From CAWVSB01 sp046710535 (GTDB taxonomy: Bacteria; Pseudomonadota; Gammaproteobacteria; Pseudomonadales; CAWVSB01), in contig JBKEHH010000007.1 of the NCBI GenBank assembly GCA_046710535.1, positions 62,001 to 126,000 of the forward strand: a stretch of DNA of 64,000 bases, written 5' to 3'. Below, one piece after another: positions 18,562 to 29,044 of the stretch (the first letter of the stretch is position 1; every line of letters starts with the position of its first letter). The notes beneath the pieces are model-generated. The model ran no database searches, was not told where the DNA came from, and saw only the letters and a list, made by a program, of their open reading frames with translations. The translations under genes were made by a program, and so were the position numbers.

Positions 18562-20586
18562 ATGAGCGCAAATCCATATCCAAAAATGTTAGAGCCACTA
18601 GACTTAGGTTTCACTATGCTTAAAAACCGCGTCTTAATGGGTTCTATGCACACCGGTCTAGAAGAAGCAGAAAATGGAATGGAGCGGATGGCGGCATTTT
18701 TTGCCGAGCGGGCTCGCGGCGGCGTAGGACTTATTGTTACCGGTGGCTTTGGCCCAAGTAAACGTGCCGCTACTCACGAGCATACCAAATCTTTGCAAAC
18801 AGACGATGATGCTAAACAGCATAAAATTATTACCGATGCAGTACATGAGGCCGATGGCAAAATTTGTATGCAAATTTTGCATACTGGCCGCTACGCGTTT
18901 AATGAGAATCCAATTGCTCCTTCCGCTATTCAAGCACCTATTAATCCGTTTAAACCTCAAGCCGCCACAAGTGAAGAAGTTGAGCAACAAATAGTAGATT
19001 TCATTACCTCTTCAGTACTGGCACAAAAAGCCGGTTACGACGGCGTAGAAATTATGGGCTCTGAAGGCTATTTTATTAATCAGTTTTTGGCAGCTCGTAC
19101 TAACCAGCGTGATGACGAATGGGGCGGCAGCTACGAAAATCGTATGCGTTTGCCGGTAGAAATTGTGCGTCGCGTGCGCGAAGCTGTTGGTGAAAACTTT
19201 ATTATTATCTACCGTCTTTCAATGCTTGATTTGGTTGAGGGTGGTAGTAGTTATGATGAAATTGTTACCTTAGGTAAAGCAGTAGAAAAAGCGGGTGCGA
19301 CGATTATTAACACCGGTATTGGTTGGCATGAAGCACGTATTCCTACTATAGCCACTAAAGTGCCGCGCGCAGCATTTACCTGGGTAACTGCTAAGTTTCG
19401 TGATCAGTTTGATATTCCTATTATCACTTCTAATCGTATTAACACGCCAGAAATTGCCGAAGAAGTATTGCAACGTGGTGATGCCGACATGGTGTCGATG
19501 GCTAGGCCATTCTTGGCTGATCCAGATTTTGTGGCTAAGGCCGCGGCTAATAAATCCGACGAAATCAATACTTGTATCGGTTGTAACCAAGCCTGCCTAG
19601 ACCATGTGTTTAATGGCCTAATGACTAGCTGTTTGGTTAACCCACGCGCTTGTCATGAAACCGAGTTGAACATTATTCCAACTACGGCAGTGAAGAAATT
19701 AGCAGTGATTGGTGCAGGCCCTGCGGGTATGGCGTTTGCCATTAGTGCGGCAGAACGTGGTCATCAAGTTACATTATTTGATTCTGCCGATAAGATTGGC
19801 GGGCAGTTTAATATAGCCAAGCAAATACCCGGCAAAGAAGAGTTTGAAGAAACCTTGCGCTATTTTGGGAGACAAATAGAGCTGCGTAATGTTGAGCTAA
19901 AACTTAACACTCGTGTCGACATTGATCTGTTAAATGGCAGCGATTTTGACGAAGTAATATTGGCCACCGGTATTGCACCGCGCACGCCAGATATCGAAGG
20001 CGTTGATCATGAAAAAGTAATGAATTACTTAGATGTTATTCAACACCGTAAACCGGTTGGTAAAAAGGTAGCGGTTATTGGCGCCGGTGGTATTGGCTTT
20101 GATGTGTCAGAGTTTCTATCTCATAGCGGTGAGTCTACTAGTCTTAATATTGAGGCCTTCATGAAAGAATGGGGTGTTGATATGACGATGACAGCAAGAG
20201 GCGGCATTGAAGGCATAAAGGCCGAGGTACCTGCATCGCCTCGTAAAATTTCGCTATTGCAACGCAAGCAATCTAAAGTTGGTGGTGGCTTAGGTAAAAC
20301 CACTGGTTGGATTCACCGTGCTGGTCTGATTAACAAAGACGTTAATATGATGCCCGGCTGTGAATACAAAAAAATAGACGATGCCGGCTTACACATTGTA
20401 ATTAATGGTGAAGAAAAAGTACTTGATGTGGACAACATCATTTTATGCGCCGGCCAAGATCCATTGCGTGAATTAGTAGACGGCCTAACTAAGCCTTATC
20501 ACTTAATAGGTGGTGCCGATATAGCGGCTGAGCTTGATGCTAAGCGTGCGATAGACCAAGGTACTCGTTTAGCGGCAGTTATCTAA
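18562..20586 (+). CDS. NADH:flavin oxidoreductase / 2,4-dienoyl-CoA reductase-like flavoprotein
   Basis: 674 residues with FadH architecture: an N-terminal old-yellow-enzyme TIM barrel (1-340, FMN), a [4Fe-4S] cluster loop CIGCNQACLDH plus TSCLVNPRAC, then an FAD/NAD(P)H domain starting LAVIGAGPAGMAFA and containing VAVIGAGGIGFDVSEF. FadH reduces 2,4-dienoyl-CoA during beta-oxidation of polyunsaturated fatty acids; related enzymes act on other enones or on trimethylamine. Under possible control of the neighbouring TetR protein; followed by a terminator. Confidence 0.88.
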   Translation: MSANPYPKMLEPLDLGFTMLKNRVLMGSMHTGLEEAENGMERMAAFFAERARGGVGLIVTGGFGPSKRAATHEHTKSLQTDDDAKQHKIITDAVHEADGKICMQILHTGRYAFNENPIAPSAIQAPINPFKPQAATSEEVEQQIVDFITSSVLAQKAGYDGVEIMGSEGYFINQFLAARTNQRDDEWGGSYENRMRLPVEIVRRVREAVGENFIIIYRLSMLDLVEGGSSYDEIVTLGKAVEKAGATIINTGIGWHEARIPTIATKVPRAAFTWVTAKFRDQFDIPIITSNRINTPEIAEEVLQRGDADMVSMARPFLADPDFVAKAAANKSDEINTCIGCNQACLDHVFNGLMTSCLVNPRACHETELNIIPTTAVKKLAVIGAGPAGMAFAISAAERGHQVTLFDSADKIGGQFNIAKQIPGKEEFEETLRYFGRQIELRNVELKLNTRVDIDLLNGSDFDEVILATGIAPRTPDIEGVDHEKVMNYLDVIQHRKPVGKKVAVIGAGGIGFDVSEFLSHSGESTSLNIEAFMKEWGVDMTMTARGGIEGIKAEVPASPRKISLLQRKQSKVGGGLGKTTGWIHRAGLINKDVNMMPGCEYKKIDDAGLHIVINGEEKVLDVDNIILCAGQDPLRELVDGLTKPYHLIGGADIAAELDAKRAIDQGTRLAAVI

Positions 20587-20611
20587 CGGGTATAGTAATA
20601 AGTAAGATTTA

Positions 20612-20639
20612 AAAAGCCTAGCTTGTGCTGGGCTTTTTT
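20612..20639 (+). terminator. Rho-independent terminator after the FadH-like gene
   Basis: AAAAGCCTAGC, a TTGT loop, GCTGGGCTTTTTT: an 11-bp stem with one G-T pair and a run of six T. Confidence 0.8.
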
Positions 20640-20668
20640 GTGTCTGCTTAGTTGTCCAACAGCTTTAA

Positions 20669-21889
20669 TTACTGGTCAACATAGGTGGAAATTGCTCGCA
20701 GCATTGTTACATTTTCATTCATATGGGCAGTAAAGTTTGGGTCTACGGCCGTCCGGGCAATAACCACTCCCCGTTTTTCATCCACCCAAATATGTTGGCT
20801 CCAAATACCTGATGCAAAATATTCTCGGTCATAGTCTTCAGGCACCCACCATTGGTATTGATAGCCGCGGTAGCCTCTTACGTTTTTAGGCTGTACATGG
20901 GGGCTGTCAGGTGTAGTGGCTTCCACTATCCATTGTTTAGATAGCAACTGTTGGCCATTCCAGACGCCGCCTAATCGATATAGTTCGCCCAAGTGGGCAA
21001 AATCTCTAAGGGTCGCGTTAAGGCAGCAAAAAGTGACTGCCGACTTTTCATCACTGCTATCTAGTAACCAATTGGCATCTGACCCCATCCCTGCAGGTTG
21101 CCATAGCCGTTGTTCAATAATTTCTGCGAATGGCCTTTACATGACCTTTTCAACTAGCCAGCCTAAAATTTGAGTGTCACTAGAGCGATACTCCCAGCGG
21201 CTGCCTGGCTCTTCTTTTTTGCCATAGTCACCGGCTAACTGATTCATATTGAGGCCAAATATCCATGCGGCATTAGTTATCTTTTGCACATCTGAAAAAG
21301 CTAATGCGGTGTTGCTGCCAGCCGCACCATAAGATTCAAAAAAATCTACGCCGGATGACATTTGCAACACATCTTTAATGGTCGCTTCGCCATATGCTTT
21401 ACCGCTTAATTCAGGAATATACTTTTGGACTTGGTCATCAACGCTGGCAATTAAACCATCGTCAATTGCCATGCCTACCATGGTAGAGACAAAGCTTTTT
21501 GCGACCGACCAGCTTGTGTGCAAACTGTCTTTAGTTTCACCTAGGCGATATTGCTCGTGGATAACAATTCCGTCTTTAATAACAATTAAACCAGTAGTAT
21601 TAGTGCGTTCTAAATTGTCTGACAGGGCAATAGTTTTACCGTCAAACTGATAGCTAAACTCTAACGGCTTAGACTGATTTGGCCACTGATGAGTTTGCTC
21701 TGCTTTGTGAATAGGCTGTGATGGATAGAGTTTATCCATATTGCGAAAATGCTCGACGCGCTCACCCTCTAAAAAGGTTCTAGTCATGTCGGCAGGCGAG
21801 TACTCAGCCCAAGGTTGATAGAAGATAAGCGCTGCGGTTATAACTATCATCAGCAGTATGGCGCCGATAGCTTTTAGCCATGGTGACAT
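20669..21889 (-). pseudogene. Serine hydrolase (class C beta-lactamase family), interrupted
   Basis: An N-terminal membrane anchor is followed by a beta-lactamase/6-aminohexanoate-dimer-hydrolase domain: SWSVAKSF carries the nucleophile Ser and Lys (SxxK) and WEYRSSDTQ the YxS motif. The frame stops at TAA (plus 21137-21139) after LGWLVEKVM and resumes in the same frame with RPFAEIIEQRLWQPAGMG to 20669. Family members read VTGRPFAE here, so two adjacent codons are changed, which looks like real decay more than one base error. Probably a periplasmic esterase or amidase when intact. Confidence 0.8.
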
Positions 21890-21915
21890 TGTTGTATCCC
21901 TATTTATTGTTAATG

Positions 21916-24336
21916 TTAACTATTATCGGGTGGGTCTATGCGGCTTAAAGTACCGTGATCAGCATCTAGGCGCACATAATCACCAGTGCTGAATACTTTA
22001 GTGGCAGTGCGTAAATTTACAATTGCAGGTAAACCGTATTCGCGGGCAATTACCGCCCCATGAGACACGGCGCTGCCAACATCAGTGGCTAAACCGGCAA
22101 TAGAGCTAAAATATGGCGTCCAGCCAACATCTGTTATCGGGGTGATTAATATCTCGCCCGGTTGTAAGCCTGCGGCTTCACTTAGCGTTGTTGCAACTCG
22201 CGCATAGCCTTCAACCACGCCCAAGCTTACTGGGCGGCCAGTGAGCTCACCTGCCACAGTCGATTCGCTAGCTTGATAAACAATTGGCTCAGGATTGCCA
22301 ACGTAAATATCATCAAACTCCAGTTTTTCATGAAACGATAAAGCTACTCGCCGCTCTTTAGCCAATTGATTATCGCTGGCCGCAGGTGCATGGCAAAACA
22401 TTTTTAGCTCGTCATGGGTTAAAAAGAACACTAAGTCAGCATCGCTTAAATGGCCTGCCTGTTCTAATAGCTCCCCTAAATGACGATAGCCCCGCTTTAA
22501 CCGATGGGTAGCCATTACCATCATCGACTTAGTATGTTCGCGCTGGCGAATTGCATAGTGGGCTTTCGGCAACAGCCACCGCAGGGTGCGGCTGAGCGCA
22601 GCAAAATCAATTTTAGGTGTTTGTTTTGGCGTGTAATTGCCACTGTCTCTAGCTTTTAAGGCGGCCTGCATGGTTTCTACTACCGCTATGGGGCGATCAA
22701 TCCAGCCTTGTTCTCTAACGCAGAGCTCACGATAAGACCGGTGGCCATGGCGAGCTAAAAACTCCTTAAATACAGTGCCAGGGTTGGTTGCTTTGTTATT
22801 CCCTACAGACTCAAAACTCTGTAACCACTTAAGCGCGGCTTCACTGTCGCCTTTGGCAAACACTTCGCGGCTGTCAGGGTGCTCAGCAATTACATCTACC
22901 ACGCAGTCTAAATGGGCAACCAGTAAGGCGCTTTCAACTTCACTGGCGCCAGCAAACAGCTTTGCGGCGTCTGCTTGTTGCTGTGTAGTGGGTGGATGCT
23001 GTCCCTCAGAGACAATTCCTTGCACAATCCCCTCCATCAGGCCAGAGCTGGCAGACGAGCGCAGATGCACTTCGGTTACTTCATTTAGCCATGGCAGCAT
23101 TTCATCTAACTTAGCTATCATGGCCTCAGGCTCGTCTGACAGCGTCACATCTAATTGATCAAAGCGCTGCTCAAATTCGCTAATCGTTTTTTTAGCTGCC
23201 ATGCAATAACGCAAAAATTTATAGCTGCCGTACCAGCGTTGCCAGGGCGGGGCTTTAAAGTCAGGTTCTTTTAATTCAGTAATAGGGCGGCCACATAAAC
23301 TCTGAGCCATAGTCTCAACGGTGTTGACCGAAACATAGCTGGCACTTTTCATCCCGCCGCTCATATTCAAAAACATATGGCCAAAAAATAAATTTAACTG
23401 AGTCCACTCTTCGGTGATTGCTGGCCGCACGCCCCAACACACATGCATGTGCTGCATACCATGCTCTATCGCTCGACCTTGTACTGAAAATGTCAGCGGG
23501 CAAACTGCGCCTGGCATCATTTCACCCACATTGCAGCGGGTAATGACATCACTTTGGTCAATGGCAGTATCTAGCTCATTTAGGTCGGCGCCTAATGTCG
23601 TCACCGGGCGCGCTTGCAACCAATATAGGTTGTCATCAGCATCAATCGCCCATTCCATATCTAAATGCGCTGCTAACTGTTCACTAGCCGTTCTAGCACC
23701 ATCGGCCAGTGCTTTAATGTGGTCGTTGTTTAGTAACGGCAGCTCGCCGCTTAGCTCTTGCTGGCATAGCTCATTACTAAGGTTTAGCTCATAGTGGTCG
23801 GGGGTGACTTCACCGCTAACTAATGCTTCGCCTAGGCCTGCTACGGCATCTATCACCAGGCGGTCGTGACGGCCGCTAACAGGGTCGGCGGTAAACAACA
23901 CACCGGCTGCCTTGGGTTGCACCATACGTTGTACCACCACACACATAGACGCTTCGCTAATATTGGTTTGTTGTTGCTTATAGGCGTTAGCATGGCTGCT
24001 ATCAAGTGAGGCGACGCACCGGTTAATCGCATGTTTTAAAGCAGGGATGCCCTCAACATTTAAAATAGTTTCATATTGGCCAGCGAAAGAGCTATCAACG
24101 CCGTCTTCACCAATAGCTGAGGAGCGCACGGCTACCAATCCGCCACCGATAGATTGATAAAAATCCTCTAGTCGATCTATGTCAGTATTTTGTTGGGCGT
24201 TAATAATCACAAACGCATTGGGTACAGCTAGGCCAATACTAACCAGCTTGGCTAGGCCATGGGCTTTGCCGCCAACAGACTGATGGTCTATATCGCTAAT
24301 CGCTAATAGTTGTGGTGAGGCTGTTAATGTTTGCAT
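21916..24336 (-). CDS. PEP-synthase-like / Rph-like phosphotransferase
   Basis: 806 residues. The N-terminal ATP-grasp PEP/pyruvate-binding domain (about 15-270) has SVGGKAHGLAKLVSIG, VAVRSSAIGEDG and FAGQYETILN. A long central domain (about 290-690) is not the pyruvate-binding TIM barrel of PEP synthase. The C-terminal swivelling domain carries the phospho-His in GSAVSHGAVIAREYGLPAI. This order (ATP-binding, middle substrate domain, His domain) is that of rifampicin phosphotransferase and related antibiotic- or metabolite-modifying enzymes. Substrate is unknown; rifampicin is only one possibility. Confidence 0.82.
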   Translation of the reverse strand: MQTLTASPQLLAISDIDHQSVGGKAHGLAKLVSIGLAVPNAFVIINAQQNTDIDRLEDFYQSIGGGLVAVRSSAIGEDGVDSSFAGQYETILNVEGIPALKHAINRCVASLDSSHANAYKQQQTNISEASMCVVVQRMVQPKAAGVLFTADPVSGRHDRLVIDAVAGLGEALVSGEVTPDHYELNLSNELCQQELSGELPLLNNDHIKALADGARTASEQLAAHLDMEWAIDADDNLYWLQARPVTTLGADLNELDTAIDQSDVITRCNVGEMMPGAVCPLTFSVQGRAIEHGMQHMHVCWGVRPAITEEWTQLNLFFGHMFLNMSGGMKSASYVSVNTVETMAQSLCGRPITELKEPDFKAPPWQRWYGSYKFLRYCMAAKKTISEFEQRFDQLDVTLSDEPEAMIAKLDEMLPWLNEVTEVHLRSSASSGLMEGIVQGIVSEGQHPPTTQQQADAAKLFAGASEVESALLVAHLDCVVDVIAEHPDSREVFAKGDSEAALKWLQSFESVGNNKATNPGTVFKEFLARHGHRSYRELCVREQGWIDRPIAVVETMQAALKARDSGNYTPKQTPKIDFAALSRTLRWLLPKAHYAIRQREHTKSMMVMATHRLKRGYRHLGELLEQAGHLSDADLVFFLTHDELKMFCHAPAASDNQLAKERRVALSFHEKLEFDDIYVGNPEPIVYQASESTVAGELTGRPVSLGVVEGYARVATTLSEAAGLQPGEILITPITDVGWTPYFSSIAGLATDVGSAVSHGAVIAREYGLPAIVNLRTATKVFSTGDYVRLDADHGTLSRIDPPDNS

Positions 24337-24466
24337 GGCAACTAGTGGCTTGACCTATATAATAATAAGATAATATCTAAACCGTAGTGCATAAAGGTAA
24401 AGTTGGCGACTTGACTTTGTTTAATTTGCGTGGTCAACAGGGCCGCCACTGCTGAAAGGAGAGAAA

Positions 24467-25492
24467 ATGCAGCATGTAGTTTTTGGTGCAGGGCTTATTG
24501 GCGGTTATCTCGCAGGCTCAATGATTAATAGCGGGATGAATGTAAGTTTGGCGGCGCGGCCTTCGGTACAAACAAAGCTAAGCGATGGCTTAGTGTTAAC
24601 CGACTATCAAGACCACCATGCCAGCATAGACCTTGTGCCGTTTATAGCCGAGAGCACCTTGCGCGAAGCGCCTGCTTCTCACGCCTGTGACTATTTATGG
24701 CTTACAGTTAAATGCACGGATGTTGATAGTTCTTTAACTGATTTACCCGCTTTAGTTGGCCCCAATACGGTTATCTTTTGTGTACAAAATGGCTTGGGTT
24801 CAGAGCCAAGTGTTAAAGCTAAATTCCCCAATAACAAAGTTATGCGCGCCATGGTGGTGTTCAATGTTGCCGAACCTAAGATTGGTCATTTGCATCGTGG
24901 CTCTGAAGGTAACCTTAGTATTGAAGAGCTAGCCGATTACCCCGCTATTGCCCGCGCTATCGCAGCGCAAATAAATAGCCCATTATTGCCGGCCCAAAGT
25001 TGTGATCATATGCAGGCTTTATTATGGGCCAAGTTACAGCTTAATTTGGCTAACGCTGTAAACGCCTTGGCAGATATTCCAGTAAAACAAATGATCGAAG
25101 ATAGAGACTTTCGCCGGGTTATGACGCTATTAATGCGTGAATTAATAGCTGTAACCAAAGCCAAAAATATAGACATGCCTAAAGTTGCGGCGATTCCTGC
25201 ACATGTAATTCCTATTATTTTATCACTACCTAATTTTATTTTTAAATTGATAGCGCAGAAAATGTTAGCTGTAGACCCGACTGTACGTGCCTCTATGTGG
25301 TGGGATTTACGCGCAGGCAAACTAACTGAGATAGACTATTTAAATGCAGTGGTTGTAGCCGAGGGCGAAGCATTAGGTGTAGCGTGCCCTGCTAACAAAA
25401 AATTGGTCGCTATGATGCATCGCGCTGAACAAGGCGACTTAGCTCAAGGTATTAGTGGTAGAGATTTATTGACTGCATTAACCAGCGAATGA
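24467..25492 (+). CDS. Ketopantoate reductase family oxidoreductase
   Basis: 341 residues, AAAGGAGAG ribosome site. The N-terminal NADPH-binding motif VVFGAGLIGGYLAG and CVQNGLGSE, then a helical ApbA_C domain containing LWAKLQLNLANAVNAL with the catalytic Lys. PanE reduces 2-dehydropantoate in pantothenate synthesis, but many paralogues exist and the length exceeds PanE (about 300). First gene of a three-gene run; the next start overlaps its stop by ATGA. Confidence 0.82.
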   Translation: MQHVVFGAGLIGGYLAGSMINSGMNVSLAARPSVQTKLSDGLVLTDYQDHHASIDLVPFIAESTLREAPASHACDYLWLTVKCTDVDSSLTDLPALVGPNTVIFCVQNGLGSEPSVKAKFPNNKVMRAMVVFNVAEPKIGHLHRGSEGNLSIEELADYPAIARAIAAQINSPLLPAQSCDHMQALLWAKLQLNLANAVNALADIPVKQMIEDRDFRRVMTLLMRELIAVTKAKNIDMPKVAAIPAHVIPIILSLPNFIFKLIAQKMLAVDPTVRASMWWDLRAGKLTEIDYLNAVVVAEGEALGVACPANKKLVAMMHRAEQGDLAQGISGRDLLTALTSE

Positions 25493-26148
25493 AAACCACA
25501 GAGCAGCTAACAAAGTCGACTGAGCAAACCACGCTGCATTATATTTACGACCCAATGTGTAGCTGGTGTTGGGGCTTTAGGCCAACTTGGAATGCCATTC
25601 AGGCAGGCTTACCCCAAGGTGTTGCCGTAGAATATGTAGCCGCTGGTTTAGCCCCTGATAGTGATCAGCCTATGTCGCAAGCCATGCGTGAAACTATTGA
25701 AGGTTATTGGCATGAAATTGAGCGTAAGTTAGGCGCCGAGTTTAACTATGAATTTTGGCGCTTAAATACACCACGGCGCGCAACCTATAATGCGTGCCGC
25801 GCGGCTATTGCCGCCAAGCTGCAGGGGCGAGAGGAAGCTATGGTGAATGCTATCCAACAGGCTTACTATTTACGTGCAATGAATCCATCGGATATATCGA
25901 TGTTAGTGGGCTTGGCTCAAGAGCTTGCAGAAAATGATGATGACTTCACTGTTGATCAATTTAAGCAAGATCTAACCTCCATTGAAGTAGACCAAGAATT
26001 TAACCGTCAGCGAGATTTTGCCCAGCAAATTTCATCCCAAGGCTACCCATCTTTAGTGTTAAAATATCAGAATGTGCATTACCCCATAGTACGCGACTAT
26101 CTCAATGCCGATGCGGCATTAAACGATATTAAGCAGCTACTAAATTAA
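25489..26148 (+). CDS. DsbA-family (FrnE/2-hydroxychromene isomerase-like) protein
   Basis: 219 residues, translationally coupled to the upstream reductase (ATGA overlap). YIYDPMCSWCWGFRP contains a CxWC redox motif at the start of the thioredoxin fold and GYPSLVLK the cis-Pro loop (YPS). No signal peptide, so cytosolic. Resembles cytosolic DsbA-like proteins of unknown substrate. Confidence 0.82.
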   Translation: MKTTEQLTKSTEQTTLHYIYDPMCSWCWGFRPTWNAIQAGLPQGVAVEYVAAGLAPDSDQPMSQAMRETIEGYWHEIERKLGAEFNYEFWRLNTPRRATYNACRAAIAAKLQGREEAMVNAIQQAYYLRAMNPSDISMLVGLAQELAENDDDFTVDQFKQDLTSIEVDQEFNRQRDFAQQISSQGYPSLVLKYQNVHYPIVRDYLNADAALNDIKQLLN

Positions 26149-26167
26149 TCAAATCGAGGAATTATTA

Positions 26168-26773
26168 ATGTCAGAGATTGGCAGAGTGCTATTGGTACGT
26201 CATGGGCAAACGTTTGCCAATATTAATAAAGTTTGGCATGGCCATACCGATACCGCCTTAACCAAGGAAGGTGAAGGCCAAGCGATTATGCTAGGGAAGT
26301 ATTTTCATAATTATCTGCCGCAAGTTCATGCTATCTATGCCAGTCCATTACAGCGTGCCCACAATACTGCTAAGCAAATAGCGCTTAATAGCGGCGCAGA
26401 AATTGGCCTAGACGCGCGCTTAATGGAGTTTGGTGTAGGCGACTTTGAAGACATGAGCTTTGATGAATTATCTGATACTCATGACTTTTTTGCCAAAATG
26501 ATGGCTGATGAGCATCACCGCGCACCCAACGGAGAGACCCGCTATGAAGTAGGTAAGCGTTTTGTTGAAGCGGTGGAAGAAAAAGCTGATCAGCATCAAG
26601 GCGAGAATATAGTCATTGTCGCTCACGGTATTTCTATTGGTTGTGGTCTTGCCCATTGGGAGCATAACGACACCGCCAAATGGGTAGATTATCGTTTAGG
26701 TAACACCTCTGTGAGTGAGGTAAATTTAGCCACCGGAAGCGTAATCTACTTTAATAAAAGTGAGCATATTTGA
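26168..26773 (+). CDS. Histidine phosphatase family protein
   Basis: 201 residues; CGAGGA ribosome site. LLVRHGQTFANIN has the RHG nucleophile motif, SPLQRAHNTAKQ the second Arg, MEFGVGDFE the acid region, and IVAHGISIG the second His. Family members act as phosphoglycerate mutases, CobC or broad phosphatases. Third gene of the run from 24467. Confidence 0.88.
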   Translation: MSEIGRVLLVRHGQTFANINKVWHGHTDTALTKEGEGQAIMLGKYFHNYLPQVHAIYASPLQRAHNTAKQIALNSGAEIGLDARLMEFGVGDFEDMSFDELSDTHDFFAKMMADEHHRAPNGETRYEVGKRFVEAVEEKADQHQGENIVIVAHGISIGCGLAHWEHNDTAKWVDYRLGNTSVSEVNLATGSVIYFNKSEHI

Positions 26774-26776
26774 TTG

Positions 26777-27391
26777 CTAGCTCGCAATGCCCCAATAATT
26801 AAAGCCAGCAATCTTTGGGGTGCTGGGCAAATACATACTGTCTAAACTGTCGATGGTAAAACCGCCTTGGCGCAACAGTTGTGGAATGTCGCGGTTTATA
26901 TTGCAGCCGCCAAATAGTACTTTCCAGGTTGGGTTTATGCGGTTTTGCCATTTGCTCACGGTCGCATCTGGCGCTTGGCCATGCTCACAAAAAATTAGTT
27001 TACCATTGGGCTTTAATACGCGGCGCATTCCCTCTAGCGCAGTGACTGGGTCAGGTATGGTACACAAGCTATAGGTGACTAATACAGTATCTATACTGTT
27101 GTCGTCTAATGGTATTTGCTCACTGGGCAGGCCAATAAACTCTACCTCGAAGGGCAAGTTTTCGGCGCGCTCGCCAGCTAATTTCCACGACGCTTCTGAT
27201 GGGTCTAAACCAATCACTTTTTCTACTTTATTGGCATCGTAATAATCTAGATTGATGCCAGTGCCAATACCTATCTCTAAGACTCGACCACTGGCTAATG
27301 GCACTACTTTCTCTCGCTGTTTTAAAATTGGCTTGGTGCCGCAGGCACAGTTAATAATATGCGGCATTACCTTGTCTTCATAAAAACTCAT
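26777..27391 (-). CDS. Class I SAM-dependent methyltransferase
   Basis: About 204 residues from ATG 27391, preferred over an upstream in-frame start because AAGGG lies just ahead and MSFYEDKVMPHIINCACG is the usual beginning of the family. Motif I is VLEIGIGTGINLDYY; further motifs include GLDPSEAS and NSIDTVLVTYSLCTIPD. Substrate unknown. Convergent with the histidine phosphatase. Confidence 0.87.
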   Translation of the reverse strand: MSFYEDKVMPHIINCACGTKPILKQREKVVPLASGRVLEIGIGTGINLDYYDANKVEKVIGLDPSEASWKLAGERAENLPFEVEFIGLPSEQIPLDDNSIDTVLVTYSLCTIPDPVTALEGMRRVLKPNGKLIFCEHGQAPDATVSKWQNRINPTWKVLFGGCNINRDIPQLLRQGGFTIDSLDSMYLPSTPKIAGFNYWGIAS

Positions 27392-27540
27392 CACTAAACC
27401 CTTATTTTTTGGTATTAACAAATTATGCACTGGCCGCATTAAATATGCGAGTGAGTCTCGGCTATTCTTCTATGAGGTAACAAAGGGGCTATATTCAGTG
27501 AATAAATTAAACGGATTTTTAATGGACAAAGGACAGTGTC

Positions 27541-28098
27541 ATGGCCATTTCTATTCAGTATCAAAAATATCGCGAGCAAATGAAAAATGGCGATATATTA
27601 TTATTTAAGGGTAGTAATATTCTTTCCCAAATAATCCAATGGCGTACTGGTTCAGTTTATAGTCATGCTGGCTTAGTGGTGTGGTGGAATGGCCGGCTAA
27701 TGGTATTAGAGGCAATGGGGCGCGGAGTGGTGGTTGCGCCAATATCTTATAACTTAAATCACTACAAAGGCGATATAGACTATTTTAGGCCGACCATTGA
27801 ATTGTCAGATACACAGCGTTTGGCGATGGTTTCATTCGCTCAAAATCAGTTGAGTAAAAAGTTCGGTTTAATAAAAATTATCAGTTTTTTCATCAAGCTA
27901 ATGGCCGGCATAAAGCTGGCCAAACTCGATTCGTTAAAGCCTAAAGGTAAATACTTTTGTTCAGAATATGTCGCGCAAATCTATAATATCGTTGGTATAG
28001 ACCTAGTGCCAGATTTTAGCGAGTCTTACACATCGCCAGATAAACTAGAGAAATCTGAGTATTTGGAGATAGTCGGTACATTGTTGAATGCTGACTAA
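27541..28098 (+). CDS. YiiX-like permuted papain-fold (NlpC/P60-type) hydrolase
   Basis: 185 residues. NGDILLFKGSNILSQIIQW begins the permuted fold, YSHAGLVVWW supplies the His, and KYFCSEYVAQIY the catalytic Cys. Such enzymes cleave amide or thioester bonds in lipidated or cell-wall substrates. A short hydrophobic helix (IKIISFFIKLMAGI) may bind membrane. No signal peptide seen. Activity is inferred from the family. Confidence 0.78.
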   Translation: MAISIQYQKYREQMKNGDILLFKGSNILSQIIQWRTGSVYSHAGLVVWWNGRLMVLEAMGRGVVVAPISYNLNHYKGDIDYFRPTIELSDTQRLAMVSFAQNQLSKKFGLIKIISFFIKLMAGIKLAKLDSLKPKGKYFCSEYVAQIYNIVGIDLVPDFSESYTSPDKLEKSEYLEIVGTLLNAD

Positions 28099-28202
28099 CG
28101 TAAACCTCAGTTTTGTATGTTTAGTAAATTCCGATACTGCTAGGTTTAATCGGTTAGCAGTATGTCAGCCATTAACAAAGGATCGCCAAATAATACTGAT
28201 GC

Positions 28203-28967
28203 CTAGTGAAATCCGAACTGACGTGCCATTAGTTTACTCGCTAGCGATTGCGGTAGAAAGCGCAGTACAAAGTCCAATATTCTGACGTTACCGCCAACTA
28301 TAATACTTTGCTTGTTGGAGTGTGTTGCAGCCCAAATAGCGCTAACAATATCTTCTGGTTTTAAGTCGACTCCCATTAAATCCAATAATTGATTAGGCAC
28401 TGCGTCTAGCATACCGGTAGCAACAAACCCTGGTTTGATTAACGTCACTCTGACACCGTGCTGCTTCCACTCGATGCTCAGAGCCTCACACAATCCTCTT
28501 ACATAAAATTTGGTGGCAGCATAGACGCCAAGCAATGGTACTCCTCTAATACTCGACGCTGAGCATAAGCAGACCATAATAGAGTTCTCAGTTTCTTGTA
28601 GATATGGAAAACCTAATTGAGCCAAATAAGTAAAACCTTTCACATTAATATCAATCATCAAATCATGTGCGGTGTGATCGATTTCAGAAAATTTACCACC
28701 ACTTAAAACGCCAGCATTATTAATAATGACATTAATTTTTCCATTGGTCATTTTGGTGAAGTGTTCAAGAGCTGACCGCACAGAACTATGATCAGTAACA
28801 TCACAGCGGCTGCCACATGCGTTGCTGAATTCAGCGGTTTGCAACAGTTCAGTTACGCCAGATTCATTAATGTCGTAAAGCCCCACAAACCAACCTTGGG
28901 CGGCAAAATGTTGAGCGGTAGCTAAACCAATGCCGGAGGCCGCGCCGGTAATAAATACTGACTTCAT
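28203..28967 (-). CDS. Short-chain dehydrogenase/reductase
   Basis: 254 residues: SVFITGAASGIGLATAQH (TGxxxGIG cofactor loop), NNAG (IINNAGVLSGG), catalytic Ser in CSASSIRG and YAATKFYVRG with the Tyr-Lys pair. Cofactor is probably NAD(H) from the Asp after the second strand (GLYDINE). The last conventional backbone gene before the accessory region. Confidence 0.9.
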   Translation of the reverse strand: MKSVFITGAASGIGLATAQHFAAQGWFVGLYDINESGVTELLQTAEFSNACGSRCDVTDHSSVRSALEHFTKMTNGKINVIINNAGVLSGGKFSEIDHTAHDLMIDINVKGFTYLAQLGFPYLQETENSIMVCLCSASSIRGVPLLGVYAATKFYVRGLCEALSIEWKQHGVRVTLIKPGFVATGMLDAVPNQLLDLMGVDLKPEDIVSAIWAATHSNKQSIIVGGNVRILDFVLRFLPQSLASKLMARQFGFH

Positions 28968-29044
28968 CAGAAATTCCCCTTACTTTATTTTATATTATTG
29001 CATACAGACTATGCAGCAAATTGTTATCGGGCTTCACATAAAGG

